A DNA stretch of 61,345 nt. It comes from Gemmatimonadaceae bacterium (lineage in GTDB: Bacteria; Gemmatimonadota; Gemmatimonadetes; Gemmatimonadales; Gemmatimonadaceae). The stretch spans positions 1 to 61,345 of the forward strand of contig JAIEMN010000030.1 of assembly GCA_019752115.1 (NCBI GenBank), written 5' to 3'. A program made the translations under genes and the position numbers. The notes under the pieces were generated by a model. It searched no databases. It was not told where the DNA came from and worked only from the letters and a program-made list of their open reading frames with translations. Below, in pieces: positions 43,310-53,492 of this stretch (positions are counted from its first letter, which is position 1; every line of letters starts with the position of its first letter).

Positions 43310-44203
43310 TTACCGAGCTCCTCGAACGTTCGTAACCTGCAGCGCGGTGCGCAGCCCTTTGGCCAGCGTGACCGCGTCGGCATTGCCCCAGAAGTGCAGG
43401 AAGAAGAGGCGCGGCTCATCCATCAGGAGATGGTTGTGCAGGCTCGTGACCTCGATACCGGCGGTGCGCAGCGCGCGAATCACGGCGTTGACCTCCGGCG
43501 CGATCATCACGAAGTCGCCGGTTATCACCGCCCGGCCGTTGCCCGTCGGCTGGAAGTTGATCGCCGTGGCCACGCCCATGGACGCCGGCAACACCACGTC
43601 CGCATCGTGCAGCGTTTCCATGCGCGGCACCGAGACCTGCCAGACACCGCCGTTGCTCTTCCCGGGGGCACCCAATGCACTCGTGATGGCGGCCGTATCC
43701 AGAGCGACCGGCGCGGCGGGTGCGGCGGTCGCGGGCGGGGCCGGTGTACCGGTGTGTGTCAGCGCCGCGCGTACCGCCTTCGCGATCGCCACCGGATCGC
43801 CGTGCCCGTGAATGTGCACGTACAGGATGCGCGGCGATTCACGAATCACGTGATGGTGAATCGCACTCTGCTCGATGCCCCCCTCCTGCAGCGCCGAGAG
43901 CACCGGATTGAGCTCGTCGTCGCGGAGCACCAGATCGCCCATCGCCAGCACACCGTTCGCGCCGGGCAGCATCGCCATCCACGACCCGAGCGCGAACGCC
44001 GGGCGGAGCGTCACGCCATCCGCAACGACCGTGAGGTCTGATCGCGGCATGCTCCAGCGATGCACGCCGCCATCCTGCGCGGCACTCGGGCGGCCGAAGG
44101 CCGCCTCCACCGCAGCCCAATCTACCGTTGGCGATTGCGCGCGCCCGCGTGCAGGGACGAGCACGAGCCACAGGGCCGCAAACCGCAGCAGCATCCGAAC
44201 CAT
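43310..44203 (-). CDS. Exported DUF1259 (LppY/LpqO-like) protein with two repeats
   Basis: 297 residues from ATG 44203 with a signal peptide (MVRMLLRFAALWLVLVPARG). Two DUF1259 units are visible: first VHRWSMPRSDLTVVADGVTL ... GIEQSAIHHHVIRESPRILY ... HIHGHGDPVAIAKAVRAAL; second VWQVSVPRMETLHDADVVLP ... GIEVTSLHNHLLMDEPRLFF ... HFWGNADAVTLAKGLRTAL. The repeated His-rich HHH/HNH and H-x-H/W-G stretches suggest metal binding. Family function unknown. Its stop is 35 bp from the arsR box. Confidence 0.87.
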   Translation of the reverse strand: MVRMLLRFAALWLVLVPARGRAQSPTVDWAAVEAAFGRPSAAQDGGVHRWSMPRSDLTVVADGVTLRPAFALGSWMAMLPGANGVLAMGDLVLRDDELNPVLSALQEGGIEQSAIHHHVIRESPRILYVHIHGHGDPVAIAKAVRAALTHTGTPAPPATAAPAAPVALDTAAITSALGAPGKSNGGVWQVSVPRMETLHDADVVLPASMGVATAINFQPTGNGRAVITGDFVMIAPEVNAVIRALRTAGIEVTSLHNHLLMDEPRLFFLHFWGNADAVTLAKGLRTALQVTNVRGAR

Positions 44204-44227
44204 GACAGTTCCACCGGAAAGGCGGGG

Positions 44228-44260
44228 CGGGACGCACACGCGACGGTCGCGTGACGTCCC
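44228..44260 (-). terminator. Hairpin GGGACG..CACGCGAC / GTCGCGTG.CGTCCC
   Basis: Arms 44229-44244 and 44246-44260 pair with one bulge each. It lies just after the stop of the 143-residue exported protein (44299) reading leftward and before the DUF1259 start, so terminator of the former is the natural reading. No clear T-run follows. Confidence 0.5.
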
Positions 44261-44298
44261 GCAATCTACTACACGAACCGCAGCTGTACTGCCCGCGG

Positions 44299-44730
44299 CT
44301 ATTCGTGCATGAGCAGGTCGCCACAGGCGACGATCTTGCTCATGTTCGCGGCGGACTCATGAATGTTCACGTAGTAGCTGCCGTCTTCGGGCATGACCAT
44401 CGCGAGCGTAGCCGTGGCCTTCCCCGCACCGTTGGCGCCGACCGTGATGGGCGTGTACGCCTTCGCATCGCCGAGCACCGGGCCCGGCTTGGCGCAGCTG
44501 CCCACGTGCACGTGCCACGGGCGCACCGCGCCGGCCACGTCATTCTTGTAGTCCACGCTGGCCACGGTGGTCTTGGGCGCCTTGCCCTTTTCCATTTCGA
44601 TCTCGCCGCGGATCTTCGATCCATCCTTGCCCATCACCATGCCTTCCCAGGCATCGTGGAGCACCGCGGCCGACGCGGTGGAGGTCACCAGCACAGCGGC
44701 GGCAAGCAGCAGGCGGGGAGAGTGGCGCAT
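44299..44730 (-). CDS. Small exported protein with a Cu/Zn superoxide dismutase-like pattern
   Basis: 143 residues with a signal peptide (MRHSPRLLLAAAVLVTSTAS). The stretch VRPWHVHVGSCAKPGPVLGD, TVGANGAGKATATLAMVMPE and YYVNIHESAANMSKIVACGD resembles the beta-barrel of Cu/Zn-SOD-like or CHRD proteins, with two Cys placed for a disulfide. Not all SOD ligands can be identified, so enzyme activity is doubtful. Periplasmic; single gene. Confidence 0.75.
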   Translation of the reverse strand: MRHSPRLLLAAAVLVTSTASAAVLHDAWEGMVMGKDGSKIRGEIEMEKGKAPKTTVASVDYKNDVAGAVRPWHVHVGSCAKPGPVLGDAKAYTPITVGANGAGKATATLAMVMPEDGSYYVNIHESAANMSKIVACGDLLMHE

Positions 44731-44801
44731 AAGCGGTAGCTCGGGTCGGTGGGGAGCGCGCAGGAATGGGCGGGAGCGCGAGCAACTCGCGCCGCTGAAT
44801 T

Positions 44802-47630
<2,829 letters not shown>

Positions 47631-47654
47631 CGGGTCGTTCCCTATATTGACCGC

Positions 47655-47912
47655 ATGACCGCTGTCCTCCTCGCCTCTACCCTGCACTGCCCCGTCTGCG
47701 GGCATGACGAGGCGTTGCTGATGCCGACCGACGCCTGCGTCTTTTTTCACGAGTGCGCCGGATGCGGGACGCGGCTTCGCCCAAAGGCCGGCGACTGTTG
47801 TGTGTTTTGCTCCTACGGCACCGTCGTGTGCCCGCCGGTGCAGGCGGCAGGCCCCGGCGGACGCTGTTGCAGCGCCGACACGTCTGAGACCGGAGCCGCC
47901 ACCTCACCGTAG
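47655..47912 (+). CDS. GDCCVxC-domain small cysteine-rich protein
   Basis: 85 residues, ATG 47655. Cys pairs CPVCGHDEALLMPTDACVFF, HECAGCGTRLRPKAGDCCVF and CSYGTVVCPP; GDCCVFCSYG is the signature of the GDCCVxC domain family, small zinc-ribbon-like proteins often found beside mercury or other metal-resistance genes. The three-pair arrangement suggests metal binding. The C-terminal tail (GGRCCSADT) adds another CC. Role unknown. Confidence 0.85.
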   Translation: MTAVLLASTLHCPVCGHDEALLMPTDACVFFHECAGCGTRLRPKAGDCCVFCSYGTVVCPPVQAAGPGGRCCSADTSETGAATSP

Positions 47913-47927
47913 GTCGAGCGCGCGCGA

Positions 47928-48719
47928 TTACTCCACGCGAATGGTGTACGCCAGCGGAATCGACGTGCTGGAGGCACTGGCGCTGGTGAGGAGCGCCCCG
48001 CGGCTCCGCTGGAACATCCCGTCGGGAGCGGACGGCAAACGTGCGGTCCACGTGCCAGGACCGAACTCGTTGGATTCGGTGAGCCACGCCGCCTGTCCAG
48101 GCTTATCAAGGGTCGTGGTCACCGCGAACGTGGTCGGGTCGCCGGTGGCGAAGGTGAACAGTTGATACCGGCGGCCGCCATTCGGTGTCCGGCACGACGA
48201 GAGCCCCACCGTGCTGGTGTACGACGCACCCTTGGTCATGGTGATGCGGTAGGGTTCGTAACAGCGGTCGGCGTCGAGCGGCGGGGCCGACACGGTGTAC
48301 GGCCCCTCGGCCGGGGTCAAGCTGCTGATCATCAGCAGGTACCCCCCCGGCCCCAACACGACGGGCATCGTGAGCGACGAATCATTGGAGGTCCTGGCGT
48401 CGAGCGGTTTGCCTTCGGCGGTGTAGATCCCGAAGTACGCCGGGAAGCTGTTGCCACTCACCGTGAGGATCATCGCCGTGGACTGCGTGACGGTGAGCGT
48501 AAAGACGTTCCCGGAGCCCCCCACGAGTTGGCACAGTGTTCCGCCGGTGTTGCCGGATGCGCTGCCACCCACGCGCAGCTCTTTTTTGACGCAACGATCG
48601 CTGGTGACGTCGGGCGCGGTCCCAGGGCTCTGCGGGCCCTGTACGGCGCCCCCGCACCCAACGAGGAACCAAAGCAGGAGGGCGGCGTATCGCGACGCCG
48701 GCTGGCGGGACGAGTGCAT
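47928..48719 (-). CDS. Exported lipoprotein of unknown function
   Basis: 263 residues from ATG 48719, chosen because MHSSRQPASRYAALLLWFLV-GCGG gives a compact lipoprotein signal (Cys at LVGCGG); an ATG ten codons upstream (48749) is possible. The mature part is beta-rich with paired Cys (SDRCVKKELRVG, GGTLCQLVGG, DADRCYEPYRIT, GLSSCRTPN), two similar halves each ending in a PPC-like fold (PAYFGIYTAEGKPLDARTSN). Probably a periplasmic or surface binding domain. Confidence 0.72.
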   Translation of the reverse strand: MHSSRQPASRYAALLLWFLVGCGGAVQGPQSPGTAPDVTSDRCVKKELRVGGSASGNTGGTLCQLVGGSGNVFTLTVTQSTAMILTVSGNSFPAYFGIYTAEGKPLDARTSNDSSLTMPVVLGPGGYLLMISSLTPAEGPYTVSAPPLDADRCYEPYRITMTKGASYTSTVGLSSCRTPNGGRRYQLFTFATGDPTTFAVTTTLDKPGQAAWLTESNEFGPGTWTARLPSAPDGMFQRSRGALLTSASASSTSIPLAYTIRVE

Positions 48720-48868
48720 GGCGTTCCGACGGCTCGAGGTGATGGTCATCCAACAACGGAGGCGCCATCAAACTCGGCGGGGGGCGTTAGTCGAGCGTTA
48801 GGCCGACGCGCCGACTGGCCGCGATGGCGAACCAATCCCGAAACGCGACACGCGACTCGCGGTGCTGA

Positions 48869-50098
48869 CTACAACACCGACGCTGCCTGAGCCAGAAGAA
48901 AATCTCGCACCGCGACGTCGTCACTGAGGTCGATGGCACGCGTATACGCGACGCGCGCCTCAGCCCCCCGACCGGCACCGGCCAGCAGGTGACCGCGCAC
49001 GGCCCAGTACGGCTGGTAGTCTGCGATATCGGTCTCGTGCAGGCCGTCGAGTACCGTCAATCCAACATCCGGCCCGCGCGCCTCGCCGAGCGCGGCGGCC
49101 ATCCCCACATAGGCGCCAATCGTCGGCGCGATGGCGACCAGCGAGCCGTAAAACATCGCGACCGCATCCCATTGCACGGGCGCACCGAACAGGCGCTGCG
49201 CATGCACGCTCTGAATGGCCGCCTCGATCTGAAAACGTCCCGGTGCCGCCAGCGCACTCGCCGTCCGCAGCGCGCGCTCGGCCTCGGTGATCATCGGCGC
49301 GGACCACAGCGAGACATCCTGCTGGTCGAGCGGGACGAACGCCCCCGAGGGCGAACGACGCGCGGCACGACGCGCTTCGCAAAAGAGCATCAAGGCGAGC
49401 AGACCATGTGCCTCGGCGTTCTCCGGCATGGTGTCGGTGAGAACGCGCGCCAGCCAAATCGCTTCGTCGGCCAGGCCGCGCCGCTTCGCATCGGTGCCGA
49501 AGGCGTCATCCCACGCCGTTCCGTACGCCGCGTAGATCGCGCCCATCACCGCGTCCACCCGTTCCGGCAGTTCGCGGGCCGACGGAATCTCGAACGGGAC
49601 GCCGGCCACCCGGATCTTCGTCTTTGCGCGTACCAGACGCTGTGACATCGCGGCTGGCGCGACGAGGAACGCCCCGGCGATGCGCGCCGCGTCGAGCCCG
49701 AGCACCGTTTGCAACATCAGGGGCGTGCGGGCCGCCTCGTCGATCGCGGGATGCGCGCAGTAGAACAGCAACCCGAGTCGCTCGTCCGGAAAGTCGCGGA
49801 CGGTGTCGGCCGTGCGCTGAGCGTCGAGCGCAGCCGATTCAAGTGACGGGAGCGCCGCGTCGGCGGTGGCGCTCCGTCGCGTCGCGTCGATCATGCGACG
49901 GCGCGCCGCCGTGAGGAGCCACGCTTCGGGTTTCTGCGGCACACCATCGCGCGGCCACTGATCGAGCGCGGCCAGAAAGGCATCGCCGAGGGCATCTTCG
50001 GCGGCGGCGAGATCGCGGGAGCGGGCCGCGAGATACGCGACCAGACGTCCGTACGAATTGCGTGCGACCTGCTCCACGGTCTGCACGGCGTCCGTCAT
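48869..50098 (-). CDS. ECF sigma factor with TPR-like C-terminus (ECF42 type)
   Basis: 409 residues from ATG 50098. Sigma region 2: LVAYLAARSRDLAAAEDALGDAFLAALDQWPRDGVPQ and WLLTAARRRMIDATRR; region 4: LMLQTVLGLDAARIAGAFLV-APAAMSQRLVRAKTKIR. A long helical extension follows (residues ~180-409; AEAHGLLALMLFCEARRAAR, YQPYWAVRGHLLAGAGRGAE, ARVAYTRAIDLSDDVAVRDF) with TPR character. This architecture beside DGPF genes is that of ECF42 sigma factors, which lack an anti-sigma factor. Downstream of the first DGPF gene (37 bp), so co-transcribed with it. Confidence 0.92.
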   Translation of the reverse strand: MTDAVQTVEQVARNSYGRLVAYLAARSRDLAAAEDALGDAFLAALDQWPRDGVPQKPEAWLLTAARRRMIDATRRSATADAALPSLESAALDAQRTADTVRDFPDERLGLLFYCAHPAIDEAARTPLMLQTVLGLDAARIAGAFLVAPAAMSQRLVRAKTKIRVAGVPFEIPSARELPERVDAVMGAIYAAYGTAWDDAFGTDAKRRGLADEAIWLARVLTDTMPENAEAHGLLALMLFCEARRAARRSPSGAFVPLDQQDVSLWSAPMITEAERALRTASALAAPGRFQIEAAIQSVHAQRLFGAPVQWDAVAMFYGSLVAIAPTIGAYVGMAAALGEARGPDVGLTVLDGLHETDIADYQPYWAVRGHLLAGAGRGAEARVAYTRAIDLSDDVAVRDFLLAQAASVL

Positions 50099-50135
50099 GG
50101 GGTGACCCGCTCCGGCACGATGCTCCGCCGACGAC

Positions 50136-50489
50136 TTACCGCACCGACAGGATCGGGCGAATCTCGACGACCGTACCGGTCTCGACGCCCGGCACCTTGG
50201 CGGCCCACTCCAGCACCGGATCGATGCTCGGCACCTCGAGGATGAAGTAGCCGGCGAGCTGCTCCTTGGCGTCGGCGAACGGCCCATCCTGCACGACCCG
50301 CTTGCCGTTGGTGAATCGGACCGTGGTCGCCGTCGTTTTGTCCTGGAGCGCGTTGCCTTCAACCACCAGACCGCTCTCGTTGATCGCCTTCGCAAAGGCG
50401 CTCCACGCCGCCCAGTACGCCGGGGCGTCGGCGGTCTGGCGCTGCTGAATGTGCTGCTCGGGCTCGGCGAAGAGCATCATGTACTTCAT
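50136..50489 (-). CDS. YCII/DGPF-domain protein (ECF42 partner 1)
   Basis: 117 residues from ATG 50489 (MKYMMLFAEPEQHIQQRQT), GGGG just upstream. Contains the DGPF signature VVQDGPFADAKEQLAGYFIL and the ferredoxin-like fold of YCII proteins, ending VETGTVVEIRPIL. DGPF proteins are the constant neighbours and targets of ECF42 sigma factors. First gene of the minus-strand operon, with a predicted ECF42 promoter at 50549-50575. Confidence 0.93.
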   Translation of the reverse strand: MKYMMLFAEPEQHIQQRQTADAPAYWAAWSAFAKAINESGLVVEGNALQDKTTATTVRFTNGKRVVQDGPFADAKEQLAGYFILEVPSIDPVLEWAAKVPGVETGTVVEIRPILSVR

Positions 50490-50548
50490 AGGAAAACCCC
50501 GTGGCAAGAATGTCGGCGGGTGCGGCCCGATGCCTCACCCGTGACTAT

Positions 50549-50575
50549 GTCGGGCGGGGCGGCGCGATTTCGACA
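50549..50575 (-). promoter_or_regulatory. Predicted ECF42 promoter for the DGPF-sigma operon
   Basis: On the minus strand, -35 TGTCGA (50575-50570), 17 bases, -10 CGAC (50552-50549), placing transcription start about 50 bases before the DGPF gene. The same two elements with the same 17-base spacing occur on the plus strand for the divergent DGPF gene. TGTCGA and CGA(C/T) are the reported ECF42 promoter elements. Confidence 0.75.
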
Positions 50576-50626
50576 GGCGACCGTATTTCGCCGGAATATC
50601 GAGGAAATCAGGACCCGCGGCGAGGC

Positions 50627-50653
50627 TGTCGAATTTGGCCCCCGTTCGGCGAC
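50627..50653 (+). promoter_or_regulatory. Predicted ECF42 promoter for the divergent DGPF gene
   Basis: -35 TGTCGA (50627-50632), 17 bases, -10 CGAC (50650-50653), start of the DGPF gene at 50721. Mirror partner of the minus-strand promoter at 50549-50575; the two -35 elements are 51 bp apart. Confidence 0.75.
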
Positions 50654-50720
50654 AACAGGGTGGCCAACGTCCGCACTCGGCGGACCGGACGCCGTTCCAT
50701 CCCGTTCGAGGAACCCATCG

Positions 50721-51095
50721 ATGAAATACGTCTGCCTCATCTATCACGAGGAGACCGCGCTGGCGGCGATGCCAAGGGAGGAGTTCGACGCCCTGCGGGG
50801 CCGGTACATGGCGTTCACGCAGTCCGTTCTCGATGGCGGGCAGCTCGTCGCGGGCGAGGCGCTGCAGCCCACGCATACCGCCACCACCGTGCGCATACGC
50901 CACGGCCAGCTCACGACGACCGATGGCCCGTGCGTCGAGACCGGCGAGCAGGTGGGCGGCTTCTATCTGATCGAGGCGCGCGACCGGAACGAGGCCATCC
51001 AGATCGCGGCACGCATCCCGGGCGCACACACGGGAGGCGTCGAGGTCCGCCCGGTGGTGGACTTCAGCGAGGCCGACGCGAACGCGGACGCGTGA
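50721..51095 (+). CDS. YCII/DGPF-domain protein (ECF42 partner 2)
   Basis: 124 residues from ATG 50721 (MKYVCLIYHEETALAAMPRE). Signature TTTDGPCVETGEQVGGFYLI: the DGPF motif has Cys in place of Phe. The C-terminus is TGGVEVRPVVDFSEADANAD. Divergent from the sigma operon and probably controlled by the same sigma. A terminator-like hairpin and a tRNA-Gln 3' scar follow its stop. Confidence 0.92.
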   Translation: MKYVCLIYHEETALAAMPREEFDALRGRYMAFTQSVLDGGQLVAGEALQPTHTATTVRIRHGQLTTTDGPCVETGEQVGGFYLIEARDRNEAIQIAARIPGAHTGGVEVRPVVDFSEADANADA

Positions 51096-51118
51096 ATACC
51101 CGCACGGGAGAAACGCAA

Positions 51119-51150
51119 ACGCCGCCATCACTCGTAAGTGACGGCGGCGT
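51119..51150 (-). terminator. Hairpin next to the first tRNA-Gln fragment
   Basis: Arms ACGCCGCCATCACT (51119-51132) and AGTGACGGCGGCGT (51137-51150), loop CGTA, one G-T pair. On the minus strand it follows the tRNA fragment and runs into TTTGCGTTT, so it is the terminator of the original tRNA-Gln; it also serves the end of the DGPF gene on the plus strand. Confidence 0.7.
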
Positions 51151-51154
51151 ATGC

Positions 51155-51188
51155 GATTGCCTCTCGGCAATTGCCCCTCCTGGGGTCG
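51155..51188 (-). tRNA. tRNA-Gln 3'-end fragment (attachment-site scar 1)
   Basis: 34 bases matching 53263-53296 at 32 of 34 positions. They include the 3' acceptor strand and part of the T-arm of tRNA-Gln and the base just beyond it. The match ends inside the T-arm, and no anticodon arm follows. Not a functional tRNA. A 3' fragment of a tRNA on the side away from the rest of the gene is what integration into a tRNA leaves. Confidence 0.75.
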
Positions 51189-51354
51189 CCGTGAGGGCCT
51201 TCCGGGACGGCCGAGGCCCCGGATATGCCGCACGCTGCACGGACGGATCCGAACTGCTCTCCCGCTCGACTCGCGGTTGCGGCGCGCCCAAATCCCGGTA
51301 TGCTGAGGTCATTGGTTCAACCCGGCGCGGCGATTGGAACCGACGGAGATCAGC

Positions 51355-52665
51355 ATGATCAAACGGATCGTTTGGCTCGCATTGCTCGGGATGGTCAGCA
51401 CCCGCGTGGCGTTTGCCCAGTCCGTGGTCACGGCGGAGCGCTCACGGCTCGGCGTGATCGAGAGTAGTCAAGCTCCACGCCAGCGCCCGTGGACAGCCGG
51501 TGGATGGAGCAAGCAGTGGGCGCAGCGGCAGTTGCTCGACGCGGTGGCCGAGGCGCGTACGATGATCGCGGAACGCGACACCGCACTTCGGGATCGCCTG
51601 ATCGGCCTCAGCCCGCGCCTGAGCGCGCTCGATTCGGCCCAGATAGGCGTGAGCCCGAACGGCGACGATCTGCTGGTCAGCAGCTATCTGGATGACCCTG
51701 ATCGACCCGGACGCTTTACGGAACTACGCCTGCGCTATCGCCCCACGCGCCTGAGCGACGCGCCCATCACCCTCGCGGTGGCCGTTCAGGGCTGCGACGC
51801 GGCGTGTGAACGCGAGCAGGAAGATGTGCTGCTCTGGACACGGGTCGACAGCCTGCGCTGGCGCCTCTCAGCTCTCGTTTCGACCGACGGTCAGGCGCTT
51901 CGCTCGATGTCATTGGTCGACGCCGACCCCGCAGAAACAGCCATGACGGCAAGCGGCCCACGCCTTACGGTGAGCGTGACCGGTGTGGTTCGCGACGAGC
52001 GAGGGCGAGCACTCGCCGACGTGGAAGTCTTCTCCACCGGGCACGTCGCGCCGGTGCGCACCGATTCCACCGGTCGATACCGCCTCACGACCGTTCGACG
52101 CGGTGGAGACATCGTGGGTGTTCGCCGGCTTGGCGTGCTGCCCGCCTATCGCGTGCTGACCGCCGCCGATACGGGTGTTGTACAGTGGAGCCCACAGCTT
52201 CGCAGTGCGCAGGTCTTGGCAACACGCATCACGAGGGCGAGCCGCGCGCCCAAGGAGTTGCAGGCCCGGCGCTATGAGGACTTTCTCGCTCGACAGGAGC
52301 GAGGCCGCGGGCAGTTTCTCGTCGGCGAGGAGATCTCGCGGAGCATCTCGCTCGGTGACGCCCTCAACCGCCTCAACGGGATCAACGCGCTGATGGGCGC
52401 GGGCTACGCGGTGCGAAAGGTCAGAGTCACCCGGTGCGCCGGGAAGGACAGCCTCGTCGGCGTCTTCGTGGACGGCGTCGATCGCACATGGGCGGCGCGC
52501 AGCGGCTTCGATGCCCGCTCGCTTCAGGGACTGCGTGCAGAGGACGTGCTCACCGAGCTCCATCCGGCGAGCATCGTCGCGCTCGAGTTCTACCGGCGCA
52601 GTGAGATGCCGCCGGAGTATGCTGGAGTCGGGTACTGCGCGGTGGTTGGGCTCTGGACGCGGTAG
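51355..52665 (+). CDS. Secreted protein with carboxypeptidase-regulatory-like domain
   Basis: 436 residues from ATG 51355, signal peptide MIKRIVWLALLGMVSTRVAF. After a charged helical region (AVAEARTMIAERDTALRDRL) comes VSVTGVVRDERGRALADVEV-FSTG and TDSTGRYRLTTV, a carboxypeptidase-regulatory-like beta-sandwich, then a plug-like ending (VGVFVDGVDRTWAARSGFDA, DVLTELHPASIVALEFYRRS). Such proteins are outer-surface or periplasmic; this one lacks the barrel of TonB receptors. It is the largest gene between the two tRNA-Gln scars and may be element cargo. Confidence 0.75.
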   Translation: MIKRIVWLALLGMVSTRVAFAQSVVTAERSRLGVIESSQAPRQRPWTAGGWSKQWAQRQLLDAVAEARTMIAERDTALRDRLIGLSPRLSALDSAQIGVSPNGDDLLVSSYLDDPDRPGRFTELRLRYRPTRLSDAPITLAVAVQGCDAACEREQEDVLLWTRVDSLRWRLSALVSTDGQALRSMSLVDADPAETAMTASGPRLTVSVTGVVRDERGRALADVEVFSTGHVAPVRTDSTGRYRLTTVRRGGDIVGVRRLGVLPAYRVLTAADTGVVQWSPQLRSAQVLATRITRASRAPKELQARRYEDFLARQERGRGQFLVGEEISRSISLGDALNRLNGINALMGAGYAVRKVRVTRCAGKDSLVGVFVDGVDRTWAARSGFDARSLQGLRAEDVLTELHPASIVALEFYRRSEMPPEYAGVGYCAVVGLWTR

Positions 52666-52706
52666 GACAAGCCGAACGGAGCAGACGGTCGGTTATATTC
52701 CCATTT

Positions 52707-52946
52707 ATGTCGCCGACCGTGCTCCGCGAGGGTCCCTTTCGCCTGTTCTTCTTTTCACGCGAGGAACCGCGAATGCATGTGCACGTCTCGCATCCGGACG
52801 GCGAGGCCAAGTTCTGGCTCGAGCCCGCGACCGCGTTGGCGGATTCGGTCGGACTCTCGGCTCGTCAGCTCGCTGAGGCGCAGGACATTGTAGAACGCCA
52901 CACCGGGGAGATTCGCGATGCCTGGATTCGCCACTTCGGCGCCTGA
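52707..52946 (+). CDS. DUF4160 protein
   Basis: 79 residues, ATG 52707, preceded by an AT-rich block (GGTTATATTCCCATTT). Signature FRLFFFSREEPRMHVHVSHP and DGEAKFWLEP followed by the helix LSARQLAEAQDIVERHTGEI. DUF4160 is nearly always followed by DUF2442, as here (29-base overlap); such pairs occur on mobile DNA and resemble toxin-antitoxin modules in layout, though no activity is established. Confidence 0.9.
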   Translation: MSPTVLREGPFRLFFFSREEPRMHVHVSHPDGEAKFWLEPATALADSVGLSARQLAEAQDIVERHTGEIRDAWIRHFGA

Positions 52947-53196
52947 AGTCACACACGTCTCGCGGCACGGTTTCTGGCTGCTGCTCGGCGACGAGGAGTT
53001 ACTGGTGCGCTTCGACGACTTTCCGTGGTTCCGGCACGCGACGATTGACGCACTCACGCAGGTGGAGTGGCCGAGCCCCGATCACCTGTATTGGCCACAG
53101 TTGGACGTGGATCTTGCTGTCCGCTCGATACGTTCGCCAGCAGAGTTCCCCTTGATATCCCGCGCGCCTTCGACCAAAGCCGCCGGCAGGAACTAG
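52918..53196 (+). CDS. DUF2442 protein
   Basis: 92 residues, ATG 52918, start inside the DUF4160 gene. Contains the DUF2442 pattern VTHVSRHGFWLLLGDEELLVRFDDFP (two segments), FRHATIDALTQVEWPSPDHLYWPQLDVDL. Partner of DUF4160. It ends 28 bases before the tRNA-Gln terminator hairpin. Confidence 0.9.
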   Translation: MPGFATSAPEVTHVSRHGFWLLLGDEELLVRFDDFPWFRHATIDALTQVEWPSPDHLYWPQLDVDLAVRSIRSPAEFPLISRAPSTKAAGRN

Positions 53197-53224
53197 GAAT
53201 GTGATGCACCGAGGTCGCAAGACA

Positions 53225-53262
53225 AAAAGTGCCGTAACGACCTAAGTCGTTACGGCACTTTT
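53225..53262 (-). terminator. Perfect 17-bp-stem terminator of the tRNA-Gln
   Basis: Arms AAAAGTGCCGTAACGAC (53225-53241) and its exact complement (53246-53262), loop CTAA. On the minus strand it ends in TTTTTG, a strong Rho-independent terminator directly after the tRNA 3' end; it can also stop plus-strand readthrough from DUF2442. Confidence 0.9.
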
Positions 53263-53278
53263 GATTGCCTTTCGGCGA

Positions 53279-53351
53279 TTGCCCCTCCTGGGGTCGAACC
53301 AGGAACCTTCTGATCCAGAGTCAGGGCACACGCCAGTCTATACCACCTGAC
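53279..53351 (-). tRNA. tRNA-Gln(CUG), 5' half degenerate: left attachment site of the integrated element
   Basis: On the minus strand, anticodon stem-loop CCTGA-CTCTGGA-TCAGA with anticodon CUG (53316-53318), variable loop AGGTT, T-arm CCTGG-TTCGACC-CCAGG and 3' acceptor AGGGGCA (53280-53286), discriminator A; CCA not encoded. The 5' side, however, has no TGCCCCT acceptor strand and no normal D-arm, and runs straight into the integrase upstream region. I read this as attL: host 3' half joined to element sequence. The restored tRNA should lie at the element's right end, beyond the window. A detector might still call it a tRNA. Confidence 0.75.
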
Positions 53352-53492
53352 GATGTTTCCACAAATGCGCTAAATTATTCAAATATAGACACTAACACCG
53401 CACGGCTTTTCCGATGCTTGCCGCAAATTTCCGGAAATCCCCCTTCGTGTGTAGCCGTGCGTGTAGCCGTGGACTCCAACAAAGGCGCCACA

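Noticed and set aside
51155-51188. Functional tRNA-Gln
   Set aside because: Only the 3' acceptor and part of the T-arm are present; no anticodon arm.
53265-53492. N-terminal extension of the integrase through the tRNA-Gln
   Set aside because: The extension is a translation of terminator and tRNA sequence; ATG 53493 gives the normal domain start.
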